64,000 bases of DNA, taken from NCBI GenBank assembly GCA_026261815.1, contig JAMPIT010000258.1:7617501-7681500 (forward strand), read 5' to 3'. The DNA is from Monarcha castaneiventris obscurior. Its lineage: Eukaryota > Chordata > Aves > Passeriformes > Monarchidae. This document shows positions 25,501-37,500 of the stretch, in pieces (within the stretch, counting starts at the first letter, position 1; every line of letters starts with the position of its first letter). The position numbers and the translations under genes were made by a program. Below the pieces are notes generated by a model. That model worked only from the letters and a program-made list of their open reading frames with translations, was not told the origin of the DNA and ran no database searches.

Positions 25501-28500
25501 TTTGTTTTGTGTTATTTTGGTTAAGTTTTCCTGCTGGACTGGCAGGACATTTGGATAGGGACTCAATTACCCTGTCCATTGTGGTTGGACTAAAAGCACA
25601 TGGGAGGAGGGAAATGCTGATTAAAGTTCATTGGTATCTTTTAACTGGTGTAATCTTTCCCCTGAAAGGGCAACCTGGAAACTGCCCAGACACTTGCAAT
25701 TAGAAGTGCTAAATTGGTATCTAATGCTGTGTTACATTTGAATGAATTAAAGTTGTGATTTTGTGCTACAAAATGTCTGATTCTGTAGCAGCTTAAACTG
25801 TCCTTGCAAAAACAACCACTGATTTTTGGCCATAGTATCTCTTTGATATGGCTCATCCCATGCATCGTGGTGTGGCTCAAGAGATGAGGTGGGACTGTTC
25901 TGCTTTCATACAGCTCATGGAATAGGTACTTTCCTGGTGTTGAGAAAGAATGGGGAGGTAGTAACAAATGAGGTGGTATTAGCTACATTTTAGCTAGTTT
26001 TTTTGTGAACAGAATATAGTAAGTCTGTAGAAGCAGAGCCACTAGAGGAGTTTGATGGTTTTTGTCAAACTGAGTTCTTTAAAACAAAAATTATGTATTT
26101 TCTAATAAAGAGAAGGTGCCATAACTTGTGAGCTGTGAGAAGATGTGGTCAGAGTAATTTGGATGTGTAGCTGATGAATGATGGCACTGTAGTAACTTTA
26201 AAAAGTTGTCTGATGTAAGACACAAAGGTACTTCCATGTCCTTGGGAGAAGTGTAAACAAAACCCATCTCTGCCCTGGAACAGGGACTGCAGAAGCCTTT
26301 GTTGTTCTTTTCCATCTCCATAGCTGAAGGTAGAGTTTAAGAGAGGATTTTGGCACAGTGACCCCCTTTTCAGTGAGTAATACAGAAGCTGTGTTTGATG
26401 GTATTGGAGGGAGGCTCCCAAAAGGAACTCCTTGTTCCTCTCCTCGCTTGCCAAATGGAATAACTGTGACAGGATTTTTACCTCCAGTAGAAATGCAGCC
26501 TCAAGTGCCTCCATCTTCCAGTGTTCCCTGAGCTTTACTGGCAAGTGTCTCCTGCTAAGTCTGTCAGCACGAAGCACTGGATGTGAATGCTAAGCAAAAG
26601 GAAGTGTTAAACAAGGTCGTGAGAAGCCTCACATTATTCCTGTGCTAGCGAAGCCATGTTCTTCCCACATGAAAAGTTATTTATAGCCAGCTGAGATGTT
26701 GAATATTTTTGAATGGCAGCTGTGCTTCAGTGGCACTTTGATTCCCAATAAATTTGTCTTTTATTAAAAAAATAAAGGTAGCAACAGCAAGGTTACGGTT
26801 GTGGAGTTCAGATAGGCAGTGACAAGCAGTATCTGATTAACACTGCTAATCTGCCAGTTGGAAGGAATCCCAAGTCGAGAGGATCAGAACTCCTCCAGAA
26901 ATCTGGCACTTGGCTGATAATGTCTCTGGCTAAATGTCTTATGAGGTTTACAAACTCTGTGTGCATACAAGACATGCCTCGAGTTTTCTCTCCTGGTCCA
27001 GTGTTGCCCAGATGAGGCTCTTGCTGGCTCTTCTGTATTTCTCTGCAACCTTTGCCTTTCAGAATATGTTTATGCCTGGACTGTGGTAGTGATTTCTTAC
27101 AGATGTTCTTATCTCCATTCCCCACCTTCATGCAGTATTTGCCACATTACTTAAAACAGTTTTTTTTAGTTATGCTGTCTTCCATTAGCATGCCAGTATA
27201 AGACCTTCTGTTATATTCATATAAGCTTTTTTAAGCTAGAGTTGTACTCATACTCCTTACAGTCAAAAGCACATATTAGACTTCTATTCTTTTAAACATT
27301 AAGCACCTTTATACTTTTTCTGTGATCAAACTGCTATTATGTCCCTTCTGTTTAATGAGTGGTGCAGGACTGCTCAGTGCTGCAGGCACCACTAAGCCAA
27401 AACCAGAAGAGATCCCAAAAACCTTCTGGCTGGGTTTTCATTTACAGATGTGTTTGGGGCTATATGACAGTCTTGACGTAATTCTGTGTTGAATATCCTT
27501 CAGCAATCCCTAGTTTGGTAACTGCAGAAAACAGAGCAAGTCCTCTGATGGCTTTTGGCCTTTGTGTTGCTTTTGACATATCCATGCCTGTGCATTTGAA
27601 TGCCATCCTATATTCCCTCTCCACAGACTATTTCTCTGAAGAAACCATAGTTTGTGTCATTTTTAGGTATGAGCTCTTAAGAATTTTGTAATCATTTCCA
27701 ATCTCTGTAAGAACAGTAGGTGCTCTATTGTTGCATTTTATAGTAGATAACACTAATTCTGATGTGTCCTTTTTAAAATTGTTGATAGCACTTGACAATT
27801 CATTAGTAGTAAAAATGAGTTGATTAAAGATGATCAGATTTAAAATCTCTTTTATATGCCATAACTTGATTTGATTGAATCCTGGACTCTGTTAATTGCT
27901 ATGACTGAGTTTTCTTGGCATTTTTGTCTTTACATTTCCATAATCTATCCTGGGGCCAGATCGTATTCCCTAATGGGAAATCAATGTTTAGGCAGGTGGT
28001 AGAGAACAGTTTGGTTCATCAAGAGACTTCACTCATGAAGTTCCTGCTAATTCTTACAAATGTGGGACAGAGTCACAAACACACCCAGCTCCTTTTCATG
28101 TCTCAGTGATTTTGTGTGTTCATGTACACAAATGCCCATGAACTGAGATGCCTCAGGCAGCAAATTCTGTCCATGTTGAAAGAAGAGAGGGTGGGAATTT
28201 CTAGGGGCACTTGATTCTCTGTTGAATTCTGCAGAGCTCTATAAGATGCACATAGATGATTGCCACTTGTTTATAGCATATGTGGCATTTAGTTCTTTTA
28301 TGCCTTTTTTAATGCTGCTGTTTGGGATATAATGCTTGTGTGCCATAACTCCTGTCCTTTACACCCAGTAAATTTTGAATGCATTGGCCAATGCTCAGTG
28401 AATTTGAAAGTTTTCTGAGGTGTTCCGTTCCTAGCCATGGCTGCAGTAAAAGAAGGGGAGTGGAACAGAAGCTGCCAGTGATGTAAAAATGGAGGGGCCT

Positions 28501-31500
28501 GCTGGCCATTGCTCTGTGTGTGCTGTGCTTGGCCAGGAGGCCCAGCTGGACCCGACTGATTCCAAGTGGGACAAACTAGGGCTGCCCTGTGGGCAGGAGG
28601 GGATTGTGAGGGAGTGGAACCTGGTTATGGAGCAAGGGAAGCACCCACAGCAATTAGACTATTCTAAAGATTAAGGAATGAAGGGTATTCTTAGTCATAC
28701 TGTTACAAATGAATAGTTATTTGCAGTGTGATTGACTGATTAAACAAAATGTTTTTACAAAAGAGATGGCACAACTGAGATTATTCTCAGACAAGTTTAC
28801 AAAGTTAGCATTAATGAAACTTCTAGAGCATGACTGAAATTTTTATTGATGCCACTAGCATGGCATGAAAAATCTTTAAAAGTGCTTTTGACAAAAAAAA
28901 TGTATTAAAATAAAAGTCAGACCTTAATTGTTGTACAAAAGCAGTGTAATCATCTGTAATTGAATTGTCAGAAATGCAAATGTTAGCATCTTGACATTTA
29001 CCATTGCTGTTCTGTCTTTTCTAATTATCTTTATTAAAGGCTGAAATTAACAAAGGAAATGGCTGAAAATTAGGAATGGTTTGTTACATTAGGTGACATT
29101 TACCTCTTTGATACCCTTTATCTTGAGTTGGAGCTTGATGTTCAATTATTCTCTCTCTTGTAGGGAATTGCACCAAAACTGAGATTTTCTACAATCTCCC
29201 TTATTTCAGACAGTCTGTTAAGCTCAGGAAGGAGTCACATACAGGTTAGCACAATTTAATTGTTTGCAGTTTAATTTCTAGATTTAATATTGATAGCCTT
29301 GCTTCCAATTTTTGCATGTGCTGCTCACTTCAAACTTTTCTCATTCTTTTGTTGTGGTTAAAGCAGGTATCACGGGTGCTTGACAACTTGATTAAATTTT
29401 TAATCAAGTATGAGTAAAGAGTGGGTTTGGTGCATGACAGTAGATGCTGAGAGTTCCTTGAATCTGAAACAATTATCAGCTGCTGTGTTCTGTGATCAGC
29501 TGAAGTGTCAGTCCCTGGTGTATTTGTACATGGGAAGATGCCTTCTCACCATTTGTTACTGACACTTAAAATTAAGAACAGTGAAAACTAGGTGAAGGTA
29601 GAGAAGGTACGATATTAAACCAAACCAATTAATTTAATTGTTTCCATAACTGTATCATTGACAGTAATGGAAATGCAGATTTTTGTTGAAAGGGCTATCA
29701 CCTATATTAATCTGGAAATGCTGCTTTGGCTACAAGTACAATTAAAGGTGAAGTAGCACTCTTCTCTGGTCTCACAGATTGGAATTTTGGTTTGGATTTC
29801 TGGTACAAGCTGTCATGGAAAGTTACTCTTATGTCCTCCATTTTTTGCTGTGCTATTGAAAAATGGTGCAGCATCGTTAAAATGAAATGGTTGTCAGGAG
29901 GGCTTTTGTGCAAAGACACTTAGGTGACTTTGACCTGTTGGTGGCATTGCTAATGACTTTAGTGAGAAGTTTCTTCCAAATTTAGCAAATGAAATGTATC
30001 GAGACAGAAGAAGAATTAAAAAGCAGTGAAAATTGTCATTGCCAGAAAAGTGGCTTCAGTGAGGGTGACTTGAATAAGGGCAATTTGATTTAAAATTTTA
30101 ACTGCTCCTGAAAGTATCTATGAATGGCAGCTCAGATTTGCTTGTGTTACAGTGAAGGCCCAGTTTCACAAGTGGTCTAAGCCAGAAGCAGCACTGCCTC
30201 CTTCTGATGAAGCTGAGATTAGCCTTAGAGAATTAAGCCTGGCTTTGCGTGGGCCAGGTCCGTGCTGTGTCTCACTATCAGCTGCACAAGTGGGAGTCCA
30301 GAGGAGTTAGGAGTATTCTGTGTGCTGCCAGGTTCAGGTCAATGCAAAACAAGCACACAGCCTTGGCCTCACCCATCCAGTGGCTGGGTGTAGAGGGAAG
30401 GGATTAAAGGCAAGCTGGACATTTTATTTCTGGGTTCCTCTGAACCGAAGGAGTACATGCAACATTCAGATTTAGGACTAATGTCAACTAGCTCCAGCTT
30501 GAATAAGAATTTCTAACAGGAAGAGTATTATTTTTCTCGACTGATCACTACTTCTTGGTTATAACTCTTTAAAGAACTAATAAATTCACCATGATCCAAG
30601 AAAATACAAATTTTCGAGAGTGTAGTTGCACTTCTTTTGAAGCTTTAGGCAACTTTAAATGTATATAATTCAAACTGTTAAATAGGCTCCTATTTTAATT
30701 TGTATCTTTTATTTTAAAGGGTAAAAATTTTAAAATAAAAGCTTAAAAAGATAAAAATATGTTTCAAATCTGTGTATGTCTAATTCAGGTAAAGTTTGTA
30801 TTAAAGGAACCTGTGACAAAATTCAATTTAATTTTTACAGTCTCCACTAACTGTGTGAGAAAGCTAACTGAGTAAGTATCAGACACTTGACATCTAGCAT
30901 GTAGTGTTGGGTGTTTAACCTTCTTTTAGTTTCAGAGAAAATGGTAAACACATTGTTTTTTAAATTGCTGTTTGATTATAGTTTTGTGAGGGGAACTTCA
31001 GCTGCCATGGCATCTCTTTCTGTTAAAATTATTAATTCCTTGTTTGCATTATGTTCAGCGATCTTTATCCTACACGCTGTCAAATCAGACAATTTCTCTG
31101 GTTCACTTCAGGCCGATACGAATTGGGTGCACCATTCCACCTCAAAGGGAAAGATGCACTCCAAGCCACCAAAGAAAAACCCTCCTTCAGCTGAGAAGGG
31201 CAGGCAGAGCTCGGCGGGGAAGAGCTACGAGCAGCCCACGATCGCCTCCAAGTCGCGCTCCCCGTCCCCGTACACCAAGCGCCGCATGTGCGAGCTCTCC
31301 GAGGAGGCCAGGCAGAGGCTGGCCCACCTCAACCTCGGGCCTCACGAGTTCAGGAGAGACACTGACAAACCTCCCTTTGTCATCAGACGGGTTGGTATTT
31401 GCTCCAGGGTGCTTCCAGCTTCAGCTCAGTTCAAATATTTGTGCCGGTTTCGGCCAAAATCTAGCAATGTATCCTCTGGGAGAAAGTCAGGTCACGACCA

Positions 31501-34500
31501 CCTTTCCCCCCACCAGGTTCGGGAAAGAAATTTCCTCGAAGGAAAGTGAAGGAGATAAAACCTATTTATTAACAAACACACAGGAAAAGGATAATAATAC
31601 TAAATAGTAAAGCCTCTCACTACAATGAGAAAACCTGGGAAGAAATTAGAGTCCTCTTGTAGGTGTGGTCCCTCCTTCTCGGAGCTGCCGTGGGGGGTGG
31701 CCTTCGGCCCCCTCCGGGCCTGAAGAGAAGTCCTCCTGATGTGTTCTGATGTTGTTGAAACAGTCCAGAAGAGGAAAAAAAGAAAGAAAAAACCCACCAA
31801 AGTCCTAGGAAACACGCCAGAGAAAAAGGGAAGAAAAAAAAAGCCCCAAAAAACCTGGCTGAAGAGGCAGGCAAGGGTGTTCCCTCCATGCTACTGCCAC
31901 CCGAGAACGCAGAGAAGTCCCTATCTCTGTGTCCTTGGGAACTTGCTTTGAAAAGTTCTTTTGTTTTTTCCTCCCCTCTCAAGCTCAGTTTAAAGGTACA
32001 AAACTAATTTTCTGGCATAGAGCCATGATAGGGGATACACATCAGAGTCACCCCAAGACAATATTGTTCTTTCACTGAACAGCGCTCCAAAAATTCATTC
32101 AGCTCTTAGTTTAGATGAATAATTTTCCTCTCCTTAGCAGTCTGTCACAGAGTGATTTAAATGTAAAATTAACTAAAATAAAATTTCTTTTATCCGCTTT
32201 AGTAACAGACAAAGATCAAATTCTTTCATGAATATCTTGGTTAAATTCTCTGAGGCCCCATTTCTTTTCTTCCAGCACACTAGACAGGATAATAGGTGTA
32301 TAAATTCAGCTTGGAAGTAATTGATATTAGTATTAAAAATTCCTGAATAAGACTTTAAAGAAAGAGTGTCTAGTCACATTATGAACACTTACACTTCCTC
32401 TCTTTCAACTTTTTTTTATGTTGGCATCCTGTGATCTTTGGAACACTTCCTTTGCTCAGAGCTACATCTCAAACACTTTGACGTAGAGTTCATAACATAA
32501 GGACTTTTTGCCATACATGAAAAATTGTCCTGAAATTAGGTACTTATTTAAAGAAGTTGTGTGTAAGTCTTTTAAAATGAAGGGGCTACATTTCCCAGCC
32601 ATTTGGATGATCATATATTCATATTTTTTTCCCCTCTTAATTTTTCCTCTTATTGCAACAGTTGTCTGTTTTTAGGAAATCACTTTGAATTTGTAAGGGC
32701 AGAAATGGGATTGTTCATATTCTGTGCTGTGACATTATGATTTGTCTACAATTCTGGGCACTTACCACAACCACTTAGATAATCTAGTGGTTAAATAGTT
32801 TGCTTCTGCCTTATCTTTTTGCTTATTATTAGTGCTAATTAATTAACAATATATTTTCAGAGTTTAGAATTCTTTTCCAAGTTTTATTCTACATATAGCT
32901 ACCTTTTAGAAATTCAAAATGGCCTTGATAGGTCATTAATCATTCATCAATCTACTGTTTCTCTCAAATGTTTTTTCTTTTAACTCCTTTTATTCAATTT
33001 TCCTGGTTTTTGATCTATAGGTGAAGTTCACAGTTTAATTATAGCATCATTAACAGTGATTATTGATTTTCAATGCTTGGTTACGTTTGTACAAAAAAAG
33101 GAAAAAGCTTGTCTCTTAATTCAGCATATCCTGACTGTCATGGCCTTTCTAGATTGAGAATGCTCCTTTTAGGACATCTTTACTGCTGAGAACTCTGGAG
33201 ATTTTGTGTGACATGGAGATTAAAATTGGATTATATTAAATGTAACTTTTTAATTAGGAAGAGATTCACATCTCTCTTGGTGAGATCTGAGCTGTTTAGA
33301 ATAAATATGAGATACCAAGAATTGTTTAAAAAGACTGTAGACATTACAGATGAAGGAGTATCTGTACTTTCTCTTTCTTTGAACAATAGGATATTCAGAG
33401 TTTTCTAGACCTTTCTAGCACTGTTTTTGTTTATGCACAGTATTGCTAATAATGCACATGAGCCAAGTGTTATGAAAATAGTCTAAAGTAGTACTTAAAT
33501 AAAATAATATATTTCAGAAAGTACTAGTTGCGATCTTATGAACAAAACCAGAAGAAACAGGAATTGATACATCTGATACTGAGCATTTTAACAGTATCTT
33601 TGCTTCAGGTTGGACAACCACATCCTGGTGCTAAATTTCATACCTGGTGTTCCCCACGAGAAAGCACAGCAGAAGCCTGGCCCAAGGCACCCTCTGGTCA
33701 GTATTTTCTATGACTTATCTCATTAATGCTTTTGATTTCTGCAGTAAGTAGTTTTATTTGGGGCTTTTTATTATTATTTGGTTTTTTATTTATTATGAAA
33801 ATGCCAGTCTATGATGGAGAACAAGCTTCTTAGTTCTTCCTAGGGAAAGGAAGAATACTGAATAAATTACTGCTCCAAAGGGTACCCTTGAATAGTTCTT
33901 TACCTCATGGAGCTTGGAACATAGTTCTACATGATACGAAAATAGGAGAGAATTCCAAAGCCCAGACGAGTGCTTTGTTTCACTCCACGTTTTTTGTTGG
34001 CTTGGATGGTGGAACAAATCTGGACCATGGTTTCTGGGCGTGTTGATCAGGCTTGGAATATTGATTATTTTGAAATTTAAGGACTCTGTTCCTTCACATA
34101 TGAATAATGTTTATTTCAGCAGTGTTTGTGAGTAGTGGATCAGTGACTTACCATTATTAATGAGCATCCAGGATATGCTCCAATATCTGCTTCAGCATCC
34201 TTTGGTATCAGTGAGAGTTTAATAAAAAGTGTGGGACCAGAAATTTAGGGAAGTGCCCTAAAACTTAATTTTATTGCATATGTCTGACAATATGAGGATT
34301 TTAATGAGTCTCATCAGTATTTGTTTATGTGTGCTCTGCCTCATTTTTATTTCATTTCCTCACTAATTATAATTTGCTATACAGCAAATCATTAGGAACA
34401 CGTTATTTTACATTTGTTCTTTGTCATTGCACTGGGTGCTGGATTTTAAAGGTTTCACATCCCCTTTGGGAACAGACTTGCCAATCTGTGATAGCTGGAT

Positions 34501-37500
34501 AATGGAACAGACCAGATCATCTGGTAGCCTTGCACACTTAAAAAAGGAGCTGATGGTTTCTGGCCAGTAGTTAGGAGACCAAAATCTACCTCAGTATTAA
34601 TATCCAGAGGATTCTTTGGTCACCTGCCTGTATCTTGAGGCTTTACTGTAACTTCTGAAAAGAACAGATTCCTAGGATTAGAAATCTTAATGCAGACAGT
34701 ACAGTTTAGTCCTTTTTTGATTTTCCTGGGTCACAGTGTGAGGGTTGTTCAGTACAAACTGGTAGAGCAGATCAAGAAGGAAAATTTAATGTCAGTCCCT
34801 CAGGGATGCATATTGACACTGGTGAAAAATCCTAAACCAATATAGCCCTAAGATGTTTGTTCCCCTGGGCTTCCTGTCTGTGGGTCAGTGGGGAGGGAAG
34901 GGATGCAGAGGTGATAGGAGGAGGGAGAGATGGTTGTAGGGAAACTTGTTCAGAGAGGATTAGTAAGGTAGAGCAATGTGCATGGGAATGTTTGGGAATG
35001 GTACAGCTTGTTTTGATACTGATTCAAGCAATGAAGAGTGTAACAAAAAGTGCCACTTCTGTCTGTGCAGGAGATGGTGCCCACACTGATTCATTACTGC
35101 AAGCATTGTATTCTGTTCAATGTGAGGGCATGGCTTTCAGCTAAAGAAGGTGATTTCCTGAAATATACTGAGGAGACAATGTATAATAATAATAAATTGC
35201 TTTAGTTTTGTTTGTGAAGAGAGATAGGATGTTTTGTAAAAGATTTAATAGAATTTAGGAAATGCGAATGTCTTTTTTTGATTTCTTCTGTTATGAACCT
35301 TTTTTCTTTCTCCAGATCCTTCTCCTCCCGGCAACTACAGACCCAAGAAGGCTGAAGTGAGTACTTTGAAGTGTTACTGCTTACACACTGTTTTTTGGGA
35401 AGCTCCGAACTTCCCAGTCCTTCTTGGATTGTCTTGCATAGGTATTTTTGAAACTTCATTAACAGTAGTACAAAAAGCAAGAAAAAGGACATTTTAAATC
35501 TGATCTAGCCTAGTTAAGGGCTGCTGGCAGGTTATTTACAAACAGTAAAAGGAAACTTAGTGCAGTAAAGTTGGCTGAAAATACAAAACTTGCTTTTCCT
35601 TGGCATTAAGGCTTGCAATGAGGCCATAGAGGAGCCTTTAAAGGCAGCTTGCATTTGCCTTACCAGTAATTCTGAGATCATCCTTCATTCTGGAATTGTG
35701 TGCAAAGGTAGCACTGGTACAACTGGCAAGCCACTGCTGTGGTATTTCACATCCTTTCTTTTTCAGATTTTAGCTCCTTTGTGTATTGAAAGAATCTGAA
35801 GATTAATGTCAGGGTTCTTCTGGGTTTTATTCTTCACATCCTCATTTAGTTGTTTTCTGCCAGCATTCCTGAAGTAAAAATTGTGGGTTTAGGCATTTAA
35901 TTATGTGTGCCCTCTCAAATTTCCTAATGGCTGGAAGAACTGATGATAACTGGGAGGTGGAAAGAAAGGGAATTATAAGGATAAACCTTGTTATATATGT
36001 TAAGCACACTTTTGTCAGCCTCTAAACTTTCATTGGCAAGGACTGTAGTTCTGTGTACCATGTGAGTTTATTACATTGTGCCACTTCTGGACTGTTCCAT
36101 GGGTTGTTTAGACTCTCAGGCATTACTCTGAATCTGTGAGATTCCTGGGTAAGCCTTTAAGTTGTGCACTCAGAAAAGTTGATAAAAGAGCTGTTAGAGG
36201 TTCACATAAGATGGTGTGTTAGCTACCAACAGATTCCTCTGAGACTTGTTGATTTATTTTAGACCATGGATTTTTGTATGAAATAAGGGTCCTTGTTCTT
36301 TCCCCAGCAGACAGATATTCCTGAATGAATGTACAATTTTTAACCTTTCAGTTTGAGAAATAAGAACATGAAAACTCCACATCTTGATAGTCATAATAAA
36401 TTCTAGTTTGCTGGGGTATTTTTCAGGCCAGATCTACCTGTGGAAAAGGCTTGGACAGTTCTGCTGCTTCCAAGGAGGATGTGGGCTCAGATCCACCCAA
36501 CAGAGAGTCCCATTCTGCTGCTTCATTGGAGCATCCAGCACGTCTAGCGGTTCGGGAGCCTTCTGTGACTTCTGTGCTGAATCGATCTTCTCTGAGGGAA
36601 AGGTAATGCCCTGGTCTTCTTCATGACATTCTGGAATTAGGAACATGAGCAGATGATAAAAGTGCCTGCATGACTGTAGTTTGCATGTTTGGAGGTGTGA
36701 GGGCTGAAGGGACTGAAAAATCTTCCTGCAACAGCTGTGTTGTTGTTTGACTTTTCCTTTTGCTGTGTTTGCCATCACCTCTCTGCTTGATGATTGCAAT
36801 GCTCATAACATGGCAGTGAAAATCTCTGAAATGGTGACACCCCAGATTTTAGGCTGCCAATGTCCATCTGAAACAGAGAATAAATTAATCATCCCTTAAA
36901 TGAATCATCACTGTTTCAGAGGTGATTGGAATCTCAGGGGTGTAAATACAGATTCATGTCAAGTAAGCTTTACAGTAGATACTGGGAAACCTTTTTTCCT
37001 TCTGACTTCAGACTGGTGATTTTGAGCATGTATTTGTGGCTGTGCTGTACTCAGATGTGTGACTGACGTGCTTGGGCTAGCTTTCATCTACTCAGTGTGG
37101 TTTTTTCCAATCTTTTCACTTTGTTGACGTCCTAAGATTTTGATTTTGAATTTCAAAGTTGAAGTGTGGACCTCTGCAGCAATTGTGTGTATATTAATTG
37201 CTATATTTCAATTCTTTTTCTTAGCTATTTCCACTGACCCGGTGGGACTGGGTTGGGAACAGTTTCAAATATCCCTTAATTCAGTGGATTTCAGTCCTTG
37301 GATTAATATTTTGGGCAAGCTTCAGTGTCTTTGGGGGTGGGATGGAAGAAATGTCAAAAAGCAACAGATGGTTTCATGGTTAAGCCCTCCAGTCCTTCAA
37401 GGAGAGTATTCCCTGCTTCCTGCTGAGTAGAATGTGTTCTTGTGCTTCTCTTGTACATTCAAGTAGTAAGTTACTGATTGGCTTTCTGGGAACAAAAAAA

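Noticed and set aside
26149..26577. 142-codon minus-strand frame in intron 5
   Set aside because: Considered as an endogenous-virus or retrogene remnant, but no motif, poly(A) tail or flanking duplication was seen.
31600..31982. Frames of 71-120 codons on the minus strand near 31.6-32.0 kb
   Set aside because: They lie inside the solo LTR, which has no coding capacity; the products are low-complexity Phe/Arg/Ser stretches.
34760..34800. Possible CR1 reverse-transcriptase remnant (CCTCAGGGATGCATATTGAC)
   Set aside because: Only one short word resembles the CR1 PQG motif region; flanks do not match and the frame is broken, so it may be chance.
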